Positions 7,132 through 16,826 of a DNA stretch of 64,000 bases are shown one piece after another (the first letter of the stretch is position 1; each line of letters starts with the position of its first letter). The translations under genes were made by a program, and so were the position numbers. Under the pieces are notes generated by a model. It saw only the letters and a list, made by a program, of their open reading frames with translations. It had not been told where the DNA came from and made no database searches. Location: contig PTJY01000005.1 of assembly GCA_002937505.1 (NCBI GenBank), forward strand, positions 186,001-250,000. Reading direction: 5' to 3'. The DNA comes from Alphaproteobacteria bacterium MarineAlpha12_Bin1. GTDB taxonomy: Bacteria; Pseudomonadota; Alphaproteobacteria; UBA6615.

Positions 7132-10100
7132 ATGACTTATGAAGGTAAATATGAATTTTGGATTGATCGGGGGGGAACCTTTACTGATGTAGTTGCCCAT
7201 TGTCCAGATGGATCTATCAAGACCCATAAATTGTTATCTGAAAACCCCAAACATTATGAAGATGCGACAGTTCAGGGAATCCGTGAAATACTTAACTTAT
7301 CGGCGCACGAAAAGATACCAGCCGAGAGTATCTCTGTCATTAAAATGGGAACAACTGTTGCAACAAATGCTCTATTGGAGCGCAAGGGTGAACCAACTTT
7401 ATTGGCCATTACAAAAGGTTTTAGGGATGCTCTGCGCATAGCCTATCAAGCCCGTCCCCGATTATTTGACCGAAATATAATCCAGCCAGAGATGCTCTAT
7501 GATTCTGTAGTAGAAATAGAGGAAAGAATAGGGGCAAACGGCGACATAATTTATCCTATTAATGAAACAGATACATTCGATTTGCTACACAACGCTTATA
7601 AATCAGGGATTAAATCTGTCGCGATAGTTCTCATGAATTCTTATCGGTATATTGAGCATGAAAAATTATGCGCAAAAATAGCGTCAGATATAGGATTTAC
7701 TCAGGTTTCCGTTAGCCATGAAATAAGCCCTTTAATAAAGTTAGTTGGGAGAGGAGACACGACAGTTGTAGACGCTTATCTCTCTCCAATTTTAAAACGT
7801 TACATAGATCAAATCACAAAAGAATTAGGCGCTGTTAAACTAATGTTTATGCAATCAAATGGCGGACTAACAGATGCAAAAATGTTTCAAGGAAAGGATG
7901 CAATTCTTTCCGGTCCTGCTGGCGGAGTTGTGGGAGCCGTTCAGGTAAGTGCAGTTGCGGGAATAGAAAAAATTATAGGGTTCGATATGGGGGGCACCTC
8001 AACTGATGTTACTCATTTTAATGGAGAGTATGAGAGAACTTATGAAACACAGGTTGCAGGCGTCCGCGTGCGAGCTCCTATGATGCAGATTCATACTGTT
8101 GCAGCCGGGGGGGGATCGATCTGCCAATTCGATGGAGCTCGTTTTAGGGTAGGTCCGGAAAGTGCAGGGGCAACGCCCGGTCCTGCTAGCTATGGAAATG
8201 ATGGACCACTTACCGTAACTGACTGTAACCTCATGTTAGGTAAATTACAGCCAGATTTTTTTCCTGCTGTGTTTGGAGAAGATCAGTGCCAGCCTCTCGA
8301 TAAAGAGGCTGTACAAAAGAAGTTTTCTTCCTTGTCAGACGATATATCTTCTTCTATTGGCAATCATCGAACACCAATTGAGGTGGCAGATGGCTTTCTT
8401 AAAATTGCTGTTGAAAATATGGCTAATGCGATTAAAAAGATATCGGTTCAAAGAGGCTATAATATAGCTGAGTATACTCTTTGTTGTTTTGGTGGAGCGG
8501 CTGGTCAGCATGCGTGTCTGGTAGCAGATGCGCTAGGAATGACGAAAGTACTAATTCACCCTTTTGCTGGTGTTCTGTCTGCTTATGGCATGGGACTGGC
8601 TGACATAAGAGCGCTTCGAGAGCAATCAGTGGAAGCTTTGTTGAAAGACGAAGAGTTAATCGAAGTTTCGACTTTACTTGAACGACTTGTTTATGACGCG
8701 GAGAATGAGCTAATCGGACAAGGTGTCTCTAGCTCGAATTTAAACGTTTTCAAACGTCTACATTTGAAATACGAGGGCACAGATACTTCACTGATCGTGT
8801 CACTTGATTCTATAGATATTATGGTGAAGCAATTTGAAAAACTGCATCAGCAAAGGTACGGCTTCATTATGTCTGGTAAAGCTCTTATTATAGACACGGC
8901 AACTGTTGAGATAGTTGCTCGCAAACCAAATGATTTTATAGTCACCAATAAAGAAAATAGGAGCTCTTCAAAGCATAAGGCAGTTGACGTAAAAGAAGCT
9001 TATATGGATGGCAAAATCCAAGTTACACCAATCTATCAACGAGAAACGTTGCTTAATGATGAAGTGGTTAAAGGGCCAGCAGTAATCGTAGAGGCTATGT
9101 CAACAACTATTGTGGAACCGGGCTGGCAGGCAAAAATTAGCGATAATTTAGATTTGTTGCTGGAACGTGCCGTTCCAATAGAGCGAACCTCTGCGATAGG
9201 AACCTCCGTGGATCCAGTGATGCTGGAGGTTTTCAATAATCTCTACATGTCCATAGCAGAGCAGATGGGCTATACCCTGCAAAACACAAGCTATTCAGTA
9301 AATATTAAAGAAAGACTAGATTTTTCTTGTGCAGTTTTTGATTCTGAAGGCAATCTTGTGGCTAATGCTCCTCATATGCCTGTGCATCTTGGATCTATGA
9401 GTGAGAGTGTTAGGGTGGTCATAAATGAAAATAAAGGAAAAATGACTCCTGGAGATGTTTATGTTTTAAACGCTCCTTATAACGGTGGAACTCATCTACC
9501 TGATGTCACGGTTATAACTCCGGTTTTTGACGAAGATAATAAAACTATATTATTTTACGTAGGAAGTAGGGGGCATCATGCAGATATCGGTGGGCTGACC
9601 CCTGGATCTATGCCCCCTCATAGCAAAATTGCTGAGGAAGAAGGAGTGTTGATCGATAATTTTAAGTTGGTTTCTGATGGTCTATTTCTTGAACCTGAAT
9701 TTCGTTCCTTACTAGCCTCTGGTGCATACCCAGCAAGAAATATTGACCAAAATGTTGCTGATATTAAAGCACAAATAGCTGCTAATGAAAAAGGGGCTCT
9801 CGAACTTCATAAAATGATTGATCACTTTGGTATAGCTACTGTTCAAGCCTATATGGGGCATGTACAGGATAATGCTGAGGAGTCTGTTAGACGTGTAATC
9901 GATGTCCTAAAGGATGGGGATTTTCAATATAAAATGGATGATGGAAGTTGTATAAAAGTGAAAGTTTCCATTGATAGAGAGAAACGGGGAGCGGTTATTG
10001 ACTTTAATGGTACCAGCCAACAATTAGATAATAATTATAATGCCCCTAAATCTGTATGTAGAGCAGCAGTTCTATACGTATTTCGGACGTTAGTTGACGA

Positions 10101-10737
10101 TGAAATACCTATGAATGAAGGATGTTTGAGGCCAATAAATATAATTATACCTGATGGATCAATGTTGTCGCCCAAATACCCTGCTGCTGTTGTAGCTGGG
10201 AATGTCGAAACTAGTCAGGCAATTACAGATTCTCTTTATGGTGCGCTTGGGGTAATGGCTGCGGCTCAGGGTACAATGAACAACCTCACTTTTGGTAATG
10301 AGCATTATCAATATTACGAGACAATATGTGGTGGATCTGGTGCAGGTCCTGGTTATGATGGTACACCTGCTGTCCATACTCATATGACAAATTCCCGCCT
10401 TACTGATCCGGAGGTTCTTGAATGGAGATTCCCTGTTGTTTTGGAAAGTTTTTATATACGAGAAGGATCTGGTGGAGCAGGCAAATACAGGGGGGGAGAC
10501 GGTTCTATTAGAAGACTTAAGTTTCTTGAACTCATGGACTTAATGATACTGTCAAATCGCCGAATTGTTCCTCCATTTGGCTTGGATGGAGGTGAGCCAG
10601 GTGCTCTTGGCCGAAATTGGGTAGAAAGAAAAGATGGTACTTTTCACATCATGACGGGAACTGATAAAGTCACAGTCAATCCGGGTGATGTATTTGTAAT
10701 TGAAACCCCAGGTGGGGGTGGTTTCGGTATCCGGTAA
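7132..10737 (+). CDS. Fused hydantoinase A/B, 5-oxoprolinase-type protein
   Basis: The 1201-residue protein fuses two subunits normally encoded as HyuA and HyuB. The N-terminal half is an actin-like ATPase (FWIDRGGTFTDVVA at 10-23, GTTVATNALLERKG near 85, GFDMGGTSTDVTHF near 285). The C-terminal half, from about residue 695, is the HyuB hydrolase domain (IKERLDFSCAVFD, LNAPYNGGTHLPDVTV, GSRGHHADIGG). Fused length and order match eukaryotic-like 5-oxoprolinases, which hydrolyse 5-oxoproline to glutamate with ATP; N-methylhydantoinases and acetone carboxylase relatives share the fold. It follows the PanE-like gene closely and precedes an MFS transporter. A gamma-glutamyltransferase gene lies beyond, so a 5-oxoproline/gamma-glutamyl substrate is plausible but unproven. 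No strong RBS is visible before ATG 7132. Confidence 0.88.
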   Translation: MTYEGKYEFWIDRGGTFTDVVAHCPDGSIKTHKLLSENPKHYEDATVQGIREILNLSAHEKIPAESISVIKMGTTVATNALLERKGEPTLLAITKGFRDALRIAYQARPRLFDRNIIQPEMLYDSVVEIEERIGANGDIIYPINETDTFDLLHNAYKSGIKSVAIVLMNSYRYIEHEKLCAKIASDIGFTQVSVSHEISPLIKLVGRGDTTVVDAYLSPILKRYIDQITKELGAVKLMFMQSNGGLTDAKMFQGKDAILSGPAGGVVGAVQVSAVAGIEKIIGFDMGGTSTDVTHFNGEYERTYETQVAGVRVRAPMMQIHTVAAGGGSICQFDGARFRVGPESAGATPGPASYGNDGPLTVTDCNLMLGKLQPDFFPAVFGEDQCQPLDKEAVQKKFSSLSDDISSSIGNHRTPIEVADGFLKIAVENMANAIKKISVQRGYNIAEYTLCCFGGAAGQHACLVADALGMTKVLIHPFAGVLSAYGMGLADIRALREQSVEALLKDEELIEVSTLLERLVYDAENELIGQGVSSSNLNVFKRLHLKYEGTDTSLIVSLDSIDIMVKQFEKLHQQRYGFIMSGKALIIDTATVEIVARKPNDFIVTNKENRSSSKHKAVDVKEAYMDGKIQVTPIYQRETLLNDEVVKGPAVIVEAMSTTIVEPGWQAKISDNLDLLLERAVPIERTSAIGTSVDPVMLEVFNNLYMSIAEQMGYTLQNTSYSVNIKERLDFSCAVFDSEGNLVANAPHMPVHLGSMSESVRVVINENKGKMTPGDVYVLNAPYNGGTHLPDVTVITPVFDEDNKTILFYVGSRGHHADIGGLTPGSMPPHSKIAEEEGVLIDNFKLVSDGLFLEPEFRSLLASGAYPARNIDQNVADIKAQIAANEKGALELHKMIDHFGIATVQAYMGHVQDNAEESVRRVIDVLKDGDFQYKMDDGSCIKVKVSIDREKRGAVIDFNGTSQQLDNNYNAPKSVCRAAVLYVFRTLVDDEIPMNEGCLRPINIIIPDGSMLSPKYPAAVVAGNVETSQAITDSLYGALGVMAAAQGTMNNLTFGNEHYQYYETICGGSGAGPGYDGTPAVHTHMTNSRLTDPEVLEWRFPVVLESFYIREGSGGAGKYRGGDGSIRRLKFLELMDLMILSNRRIVPPFGLDGGEPGALGRNWVERKDGTFHIMTGTDKVTVNPGDVFVIETPGGGGFGIR

Positions 10738-10741
10738 AAGT

Positions 10742-10795
10742 TTCAGCTTCTTAGATTGTGGTCGAGAAAAGCTGAATGTATTACTTTATTTTTGA
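10742..10795 (+). terminator. Possible terminator after the oxoprolinase gene
   Basis: TTCAGCTT (10742-10749) pairs with AAGCTGAA (10769-10776) across a 19-base loop, followed by the T-rich stretch at 10778-10795. The loop is long, so efficiency is uncertain. Read-through into the MFS gene is possible. Confidence 0.4.
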
Positions 10796-10816
10796 CCCTT
10801 TACAAAAGGCGCTTTG

Positions 10817-12019
10817 GTGACCTCTTCTATTTCTGCACGATCTTTAATAATCACTCTTGCTACGATCACAGCTCTCGGGCCGCTGTCAATGCAGATTTAT
10901 CTTCCTGCTTTACCAGCGATACAAGATTCTTTTTCTGTGTCTTCCTGGCAGGCGCAGTTAGTGTTTTCAGCTCCTCTAGTGGCTATAGCAATGTCTAGCC
11001 TAATTTATGGACCAGCATCTGACCGTTTTGGTCGGCGCCCTGTTTTATTTGTTGGACTTACTATATTTTTATTAGGGAGCGTAATCTGCGCTGTGTCTAC
11101 CTCAATCTGGATTTTAATATTAGGTCGCATTGTTCAGGCAATTGGTGGAGCATCGGGCATGGTGATCAATCGAGCAATAATTCGAGATCTATTTGATCGA
11201 GAAACAGCAGCCCGCATGCTTGCTTATATGGTCACCATTCAAGTTTTGGCGCCCATGATGGCTCCACTTCTTGGAGGTGTAATAAATGATATGACAGGTT
11301 GGAGGGCAATTTACTGGTTCACTGTGATGGCAGGATTTGCAGCAATAGCTCTTTCTTACCCGAGGGTTCCTGAAACTTTATCTCATCCTGTGCTAGGGCA
11401 ATCTATCAAAGGGATGTTCATGAGTTTTTTCTCTCTTCTAAGAGTGCCAGAGTTTCTAGCCTACTCGGGTCAACTTAGTTTTGGTTTAGGAGTTTGGATG
11501 GCTACTTTAGGGGGGGCTCCATATGTGGTTGTAAGAGTTTTAGATCGACCTCCGACCGAACTGGGCCTCCTACTTTTGATAATATCAGCAGGCTTTATGT
11601 TAGGAACGTTTACGACGGCTCGAATTGCTACAAAAGTTGGAATTGACCGAATGATAATATTTGGAAGTGTCCTGAACGTAGTTTTTGGTTTAGTGATGGT
11701 CGTCTTAATTTTATTGGGTGAATGGACTATATGGTCCATATTTTTACCTAGCACAATAATGGCCTTCGCAAGTGGATTAATTATGCCTAATTGTCAGGCA
11801 GCTGCTGTGAGTATTAATCCACGAATAGCTGGCTCAGCATCTGGTCTAATTACATTTATGATGATGATTACCGGAGCAGCCTTTGCACAAATTGTCGGTG
11901 TATTTCAGAATGAAACACCAATACCGATGGTTGTTATAGCTACTGGCGCTTCGATTTTGGGGCTTTTATCGATTGTGGTTCTGCCAAGAATCGGAAATAA
12001 GACAAGTAAAAAAGTATAA
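10817..12019 (+). CDS. MFS multidrug-efflux-type transporter (Bcr/CflA family)
   Basis: This protein of about 400 residues has 12 predicted membrane helices. Bcr/CflA features are seen: an N-terminal helix with LGPLSMQIYLPALPAI, the loop 2-3 motif GPASDRFGRRPVL, and the helix 4 stretch RIVQAIGGASGMVINRAIIRDL. GTG 10817 is chosen because AAAGG precedes it by 8 bases; TTG 10814 is an alternative. Members export drugs, small peptides or amino-acid derivatives by proton antiport. It lies downstream of the PanE-like and oxoprolinase genes in the same direction, and converges on the gamma-glutamyltransferase gene. A second Bcr/CflA-like protein is encoded at 61259-62473. Confidence 0.87.
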   Translation: MTSSISARSLIITLATITALGPLSMQIYLPALPAIQDSFSVSSWQAQLVFSAPLVAIAMSSLIYGPASDRFGRRPVLFVGLTIFLLGSVICAVSTSIWILILGRIVQAIGGASGMVINRAIIRDLFDRETAARMLAYMVTIQVLAPMMAPLLGGVINDMTGWRAIYWFTVMAGFAAIALSYPRVPETLSHPVLGQSIKGMFMSFFSLLRVPEFLAYSGQLSFGLGVWMATLGGAPYVVVRVLDRPPTELGLLLLIISAGFMLGTFTTARIATKVGIDRMIIFGSVLNVVFGLVMVVLILLGEWTIWSIFLPSTIMAFASGLIMPNCQAAAVSINPRIAGSASGLITFMMMITGAAFAQIVGVFQNETPIPMVVIATGASILGLLSIVVLPRIGNKTSKKV

Positions 12020-12052
12020 AAACTCACATTGATCTAAGTTTGTGTAATCAAA

Positions 12053-13843
12053 TTAATTCCCTTGGGCTACACCCTCTCTACGAGGATCCGCTCCACCGGT
12101 GATGGTATCATTCGTAACTAATATTCCGTGAAGACCACTGTTCAATTTTCTAATTTTTATTTTATGTCCCAGAGATTCCAGTCTATTTGCAAATTTCATG
12201 GCATCTGTGCTGAATTCAATTTCTGTATTACCATTTCTATTGACAACATGACCGAGATTAATTGCAGATTGAATATCTAAGTTCCAGTCAATCACAGCTA
12301 TGAGTGTTTTTACAACATAGCCTATTATTCGCGCGCCACCCGGAGACCCAATCACCAGTTTTAAATTATCATCATTGTCAAACACCATTGTGGGAGACAT
12401 GGAACTACGAGGTCTTTTTAATGGTTCCACTCTATTAGCTATTAATCTGCCGTCACGTGATGGTGCAAAGGAAAAATCTGTGAGTTCGTTGTTTAGTAGA
12501 AACCCGTTTGTCATCAACTGAGAACCAAATGGGCCTTCAATAGTTGTGGTCATAGATATTGCATTTCCATATTGATCAATGATTGAAATATGACTTGTGC
12601 CAGAGCGGCTCTCTCCTGGGTCTGAAGAATATATACGACTTATTTTTGGTTTAGGATTCCCCGCTGGGGCTGGAGTAAAAATAGATCTTTTTGAACTAAT
12701 TAGTTTTGCTCGTGTTTTGAGATAGTGAGAATTGAGTAATTCTTGAGTAGGGACTTTTACGAAGTCTGGATCGGCTACATACTTGTTTCGATCAGCAAAC
12801 GCCAATTTGCTCGCTTCGGAAATATAGTGCCAGCTATAAGTATTTTTAGGTCCTAACTCGCTGAGATTAAAATTTTCGAGCATGCCTAAAATTTGTCCAA
12901 TTGCTATAGCTCCTGAGCTTGGAGGTCCCATACCGCATATTTTGTGTTTTCGATAATAATGGCAAATTGGAGGCCTTTTTATAACTCTGTATTTCTTCAA
13001 ATCACTCTTACTCAAAAGTCCAGGATTAACAGCTGAGTTTTTAACTGTGTTTTCTATACCGTCAGCTACAGATCCTTCGTAAAAGACTTTTACGCCTTCT
13101 TTAGATAAAAGCTTTAGAGTCTTAGCAAAAGACAAATTCTTCAAAAGGTCTCCATTTTTAATTGGCTGTCCACCAGGAAAATAAAAATTTCTTGCAGTTT
13201 TAAAGGTGCGTAGATAATTTCCGTAGTTACCTCTTAAATAGTCGTGTAATCTTTTGCTTACAGTAAATCCTCTTTCCGATAACCTAATTGATGATTCAAA
13301 AAGGTCTTTCCATTCTACTTTTCCGTGATGTTTATGAATCGTTTCCAATAGTGCCAAAGTCCCTGGTGTGCCAACAGCTCTTCCTCCAACCACTGCATTA
13401 ATAAACTTTAATGGCACACCATTTTTATTGATAAATAATTTTTGAGTTGTTTTTTCTGGGGCAGTTTCACGGCCGTCATAAGTTACCAGCTCACGATTCA
13501 GGCCATCATAATAAAGCAAGAATGCCCCCCCACCAATTCCAGAGCTTTGTGGTTCTACGAGATTAAGAACTAATTGAATGGCAACAGCTGCATCAGCAGC
13601 CGTGCCACCTTGCTTTAAAATCTCCAGTCCAGCTCGGACAGCATAGGGATTAGCTGCAGAAACCATATAGTTTTTACTAAATGCAATACTGTCAGCTTTA
13701 TTGTATTCTTGTTCTTTAAGCTCATTTGCTCCTGCGGTAATTGATAGAAAAGTTATCAAAACCCCAGTGAAAGGCAGGAGGTGTAACCATCTACTTAACA
13801 GATTATTAAATAGTAGATACTTTAAATTCAAGAAACGCTCCAC
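12053..13843 (-). CDS. ggt: Gamma-glutamyltransferase
   Basis: The 596-residue Ntn-hydrolase has a non-cleaved or late-cleaved N-terminal hydrophobic segment (LLPFTGVLITFLSITAGA), indicating export to the periplasm. The early family segment QGGTAADAAVAIQLVLNLVEP and the autocatalytic cleavage site ESRSGTSHISIID are present. Thr416 aligns with the catalytic threonine that becomes the small-subunit N-terminus. The substrate-binding GPPSSGAIAIGQ and GSPGGARIIG loops are also seen. The start is GTG 13843, with a poor RBS. It would remove gamma-glutamyl groups from glutathione or related peptides. The neighbouring convergent oxoprolinase-type gene may act on a product of this chemistry. Confidence 0.93.
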   Translation of the reverse strand: MERFLNLKYLLFNNLLSRWLHLLPFTGVLITFLSITAGANELKEQEYNKADSIAFSKNYMVSAANPYAVRAGLEILKQGGTAADAAVAIQLVLNLVEPQSSGIGGGAFLLYYDGLNRELVTYDGRETAPEKTTQKLFINKNGVPLKFINAVVGGRAVGTPGTLALLETIHKHHGKVEWKDLFESSIRLSERGFTVSKRLHDYLRGNYGNYLRTFKTARNFYFPGGQPIKNGDLLKNLSFAKTLKLLSKEGVKVFYEGSVADGIENTVKNSAVNPGLLSKSDLKKYRVIKRPPICHYYRKHKICGMGPPSSGAIAIGQILGMLENFNLSELGPKNTYSWHYISEASKLAFADRNKYVADPDFVKVPTQELLNSHYLKTRAKLISSKRSIFTPAPAGNPKPKISRIYSSDPGESRSGTSHISIIDQYGNAISMTTTIEGPFGSQLMTNGFLLNNELTDFSFAPSRDGRLIANRVEPLKRPRSSMSPTMVFDNDDNLKLVIGSPGGARIIGYVVKTLIAVIDWNLDIQSAINLGHVVNRNGNTEIEFSTDAMKFANRLESLGHKIKIRKLNSGLHGILVTNDTITGGADPRREGVAQGN

Positions 13844-13915
13844 AGTCCATTTTTTACATCAATATATTACAAAAAGTTTCACTAGATGGGTTCTTTTAGA
13901 TAACTCTTTTGAGAT

Positions 13916-14161
13916 TTACTTTTCTTTAAGAAGTTCTAAAACTATAAAGACTCGAATTGCACTGGATAATCCACCAACTCTGTTTTTATCTATTTTAGTG
14001 ATCAGTTGGTTGATGGACAGGTCTTTTTCTTTAGCTAGAACAATTAGCTGGTCCCAAAAAACTTGTTCTAGAGAAACGCTGGTTCGATGCCCAGAAATAA
14101 CTACAGATCTTTTTCGGTTATTAATTTGATTTAAATCCCCTGTAGTTTTTTTCGAGTTCAT
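13916..14161 (-). CDS. Small ribbon-helix-helix domain protein
   Basis: The 81-residue protein matches the ribbon-helix-helix family common in alphaproteobacteria: [20 protein letters not shown], then a helix [18 protein letters not shown] and a [16 protein letters not shown] end. Such proteins are DNA-binding-like, but their targets are unknown. Its ATG at 14161 overlaps the fumC stop by four bases (ATGA type), so it is translationally coupled to fumarase, an arrangement I recognise from other alphaproteobacteria. It may be an autoregulator of the pair; this is inference. Confidence 0.82.
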   Translation of the reverse strand: MNSKKTTGDLNQINNRKRSVVISGHRTSVSLEQVFWDQLIVLAKEKDLSINQLITKIDKNRVGGLSSAIRVFIVLELLKEK

Positions 14162-15552
14162 TTAGGCTCAATCATAGTTTCTGGCCGCACCCATTCATCG
14201 TATTCCTCTGATGTTAACAGTTCCAACTTTGTAGCCGATTCTTTAAGTGTGATGCCTTCGCTAAACGCTTTTTTTGCTACTTTTGCGGCGTTGTCATATC
14301 CGATATGAGGGTTTAGGGCAGTAACTAGCATAAGAGACTGTTCCATAAGATCGTTAATGCGATCTTCGTTAGCTGTAATTCCAGAAACACATCTATCTGC
14401 AAAACTGCGTGCTGCATCTCCCAATAGCTGTGCTGATTGTAAAAAATTATAGATTATTACTGGTTTAAAAACGTTTAACTCGAAATGTCCATTACTACCC
14501 GATATGGTAATAGTCATGTGATTTCCCATAATTTGAGCTGCTACCATCGTGATAGCTTCAGATTGAGTGGGATTAACCTTTCCAGGCATAATTGATGACC
14601 CCGGTTCATTTGCGGGGAGTGATAACTCTCCAATTCCACTTCTGGGGCCAGATCCAAGAAACCGGATATCATTTGCAATTTTCATTATTGCTGCGGCACC
14701 TACATTGAGGGCGCCAGAGCTAGCAATAATTGCATCATGAGCGGCTAGGCCAGCAAACTTATTACTCATCGTCATGAATTTTTTACCCGTGATCTTAGTT
14801 ACCTCTTCAGCAAATTTTTTGTCAAAACCTTTAATTGAGTTGAGGCCTGTACCGACTGCAGTACCTCCTTGTGCTAGCTGATAAAGGTCAGGCATTGTTC
14901 TCTTAATGCCATCCATTACACTTTCCAATTGAGTTCTATATCCTGAAAATTCTTGACCTAATGTTAGAGGTGTTGCGTCTTGTGTGTGTGTTCGGCCTAT
15001 TTTAATGATTTCTTTGAAATGTTTTTCTTTTTTCAATAAAGCTTGATGTAAGTGCTTTAGTGATGGCAAAAGCCGGTCTTCTATCTCGATGACTGCTGAG
15101 ATATGCATAGCTGTAGGGAAACTGTCGTTCGATGATTGACTAAGGTTTACATGATCATTGGGATGGATTGGTTCTTTGTCACCCTTTTTACCTCCCAAAA
15201 CTTCATTGGCACGATTAGCAATGACTTCGTTCATGTTCATATTTGTCTGAGTTCCAGAACCAGTTTGCCATACCACTAAAGGAAAATGATCATCGAATTT
15301 ACCAGAGATAACTTCATCCGCTGCTTGGTCAATTGCAGAGAATAATTCTTTTTGTAGTTGGCCAAGAGTGAAGTTCGCTCTAGCAGACGCTTTTTTTTGT
15401 ATACCAAAAGCATGAATTAGGGATTTTGGCATCTGCTCTATTCCAATAGGAAAATTTATCATACTCCTTTGGGTTTGAGCGCCCCAATACTTTTCTCCAG
15501 GAACCTCAATTTCACCCATGCTATCTTTTTCTATTCGCGTGCTTTGATTCAT
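14158..15552 (-). CDS. fumC: Class II fumarate hydratase
   Basis: The 464-residue protein carries the aspartase/fumarase superfamily signature [15 protein letters not shown] and the substrate-loop motifs [14 protein letters not shown] (98-111) and [17 protein letters not shown]. Length is typical of oxygen-tolerant, iron-independent fumarase C. It hydrates fumarate to L-malate in the TCA cycle, in the cytoplasm. The start ATG at 15552 gives the expected N-terminus [14 protein letters not shown]. The RHH gene follows with a four-base overlap. Using an iron-free fumarase fits an organism with a strongly iron-controlled genome, but fumC is also simply common. Confidence 0.96.
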   Translation of the reverse strand: MNQSTRIEKDSMGEIEVPGEKYWGAQTQRSMINFPIGIEQMPKSLIHAFGIQKKASARANFTLGQLQKELFSAIDQAADEVISGKFDDHFPLVVWQTGSGTQTNMNMNEVIANRANEVLGGKKGDKEPIHPNDHVNLSQSSNDSFPTAMHISAVIEIEDRLLPSLKHLHQALLKKEKHFKEIIKIGRTHTQDATPLTLGQEFSGYRTQLESVMDGIKRTMPDLYQLAQGGTAVGTGLNSIKGFDKKFAEEVTKITGKKFMTMSNKFAGLAAHDAIIASSGALNVGAAAIMKIANDIRFLGSGPRSGIGELSLPANEPGSSIMPGKVNPTQSEAITMVAAQIMGNHMTITISGSNGHFELNVFKPVIIYNFLQSAQLLGDAARSFADRCVSGITANEDRINDLMEQSLMLVTALNPHIGYDNAAKVAKKAFSEGITLKESATKLELLTSEEYDEWVRPETMIEPK

Positions 15553-15728
15553 TTTAGACCGTTCCTGTATTTGGCATTACCTCAATTTATTCTAATTAAT
15601 TTTAGAGAAATTCTATCAGCATTTAAAACGTTGATACAAATTATTCGATCGTTCTGGATCATTTTGATCTCACGACTGGTTAAATGATTAATGTTTCTTG
15701 CATGAAATATAATTTGTAAAAAATCTAT

Positions 15729-16274
15729 TTATTTTTTTCGGAATGTTTCAAGACTCACAACCTCTGCGCTGTCCCTTTCAGTAACGTCCTCATCGATAGC
15801 TGATTCTGATTTCCCTTCAAAACTCTTTTCCTGATTGAGTTGACCAGGTGAATTAGGAATGCTTCTGCTTCCTTTGCCCAAGGTAGAGTTGTTTTTTGTC
15901 GGATTTAATGTTTCTTCTGTATCAAATTGGAGACCAAATTTAACAGAGGGATCTATAAAAGCTTTAAGAGATGAGAAAGGAATTGTCATTTCTGCGATTT
16001 GATTATCGAAGCTTAAAGTCACCATAAAGTCGTGATCATTTACTTTTAAATCCCAAAATTGATGCTGGAGTATTATAGTCATCTCTTCAGGGTATTTTTC
16101 CAAAAGAAACTCGGGAATAATCACTCCTGGTTTTTGGGTATAGAATGTAATAAAAAAATGGTGTTCCCCAGGCAGACCTTGTTCAATAGTTGTTTCCAGC
16201 GCTAACCTAACAACGTCTCTTAGAGCATGTTGTACCAGCTTATTATATTCTATGCTTTTAATTTTCATGTTCAT
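15729..16274 (-). CDS. sspB: SspB-family ClpXP adaptor for ssrA-tagged proteins
   Basis: The 181-residue protein has a conserved N-terminal fold of about 120 residues (VQHALRDVVRLALETTIEQG, then HHFFITFYTQKPGV, ILQHQFWDL and FGLQFD), matching the alphaproteobacterial SspB family. It ends in a polar, disordered tail with a final basic/hydrophobic patch (VVSLETFRKK) of the kind that docks on ClpX. SspB tethers ssrA-tagged polypeptides to ClpXP. Starts at 16274 or 16268 are both possible. The tmRNA gene that encodes the tag lies immediately upstream on the same strand, a clear functional pairing. Confidence 0.85.
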   Translation of the reverse strand: MNMKIKSIEYNKLVQHALRDVVRLALETTIEQGLPGEHHFFITFYTQKPGVIIPEFLLEKYPEEMTIILQHQFWDLKVNDHDFMVTLSFDNQIAEMTIPFSSLKAFIDPSVKFGLQFDTEETLNPTKNNSTLGKGSRSIPNSPGQLNQEKSFEGKSESAIDEDVTERDSAEVVSLETFRKK

Positions 16275-16353
16275 ACTACCAAATCATGTAAATAAGATGT
16301 GTGAATAGATTATGACATTAAAACAAGTAATGTTAGAAACCTATAATCACAGA

Positions 16354-16393
16354 TAAAATTTAAGTGGGGAGCTTCTGTTGCCCGGTGCTCCCC
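16354..16393 (-). terminator. Hairpin at the 3' end of the tmRNA gene
   Basis: On the minus strand GGGGAGC (16393-16387) pairs with GCTCCCC (16372-16366), followed by a moderately T-rich stretch. It may terminate the precursor, or part of it may be trimmed during maturation of the coding piece. Confidence 0.6.
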
Positions 16394-16655
16394 GAACCGC
16401 GCTTATTGACGCTTATTAAGCGGCAACAGCGGTAGGCTCAACATTATCGTTGGCACCTATAGTTTTGGTCCGATAACGACGGTACCATGCCGAGTGAAAG
16501 CTCAACTTTTACGCGAGCGTCGATCCTATTTCGCCCCCAGATATAACCAAACGATAAAAATAACATTATTGGTGGAGGCGCCGGGTACTGCCCCCGGGTC
16601 CGCTTCGTTTATTACGAAAAACGTTTATCACTATAGCTGAGAAAACCCAGCCCCT
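16366..16655 (-). ncRNA. ssrA: Two-piece (circularly permuted) tmRNA
   Basis: Read on the minus strand, the acceptor piece comes first, from about 16655, and ends with a T-arm/acceptor segment terminating in CTCCACCA at 16577-16570. A 31-base intervening segment (16569-16539) follows. The coding piece then starts GGGGGCGAAATAGGATCGAC at 16538, the 5' half of the tRNA-like domain, and continues into the tag reading frame (16454-16416). This order, 3' half before 5' half, is the permuted form known from alphaproteobacteria. Upstream, a TATATA at 16663-16658 could be the -10 element. tmRNA rescues stalled ribosomes and tags the nascent chains; the adjacent sspB encodes the tag adaptor. Exact 5' and 3' ends are estimates. 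Confidence 0.93.
16416..16454 (-). other. tmRNA tag-peptide reading frame
   Basis: Thirteen codons, starting at GCC, encode ANDNVEPTAVAA followed by TAA, with a further TAA in frame. The AND start and the AVAA end match known alphaproteobacterial tags: the N-terminal part is recognised by SspB and the C-terminal VAA by ClpX. Together with the untemplated alanine from charged tmRNA, the tag would read AANDNVEPTAVAA. Confidence 0.92.
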
Positions 16656-16826
16656 CTTATATAAATAAAAATGTCTCTTTTTGGAAGATCTTACATGGTT
16701 ATCCCCAATCGGGATGTTTTCCACATCTTTCGACGAATCGAAAACAGATATAGCTTCAAAACCACTTAAGCTTGTCTAAACTACTTGATTGTTAACTTTA
16801 GAAAAAAAATTATTAGGCCATTAGGG

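Noticed and set aside
9036-9236. Minus-strand open frames inside the oxoprolinase gene
   Set aside because: They are shadows of a strongly conserved coding frame and show no independent signals.
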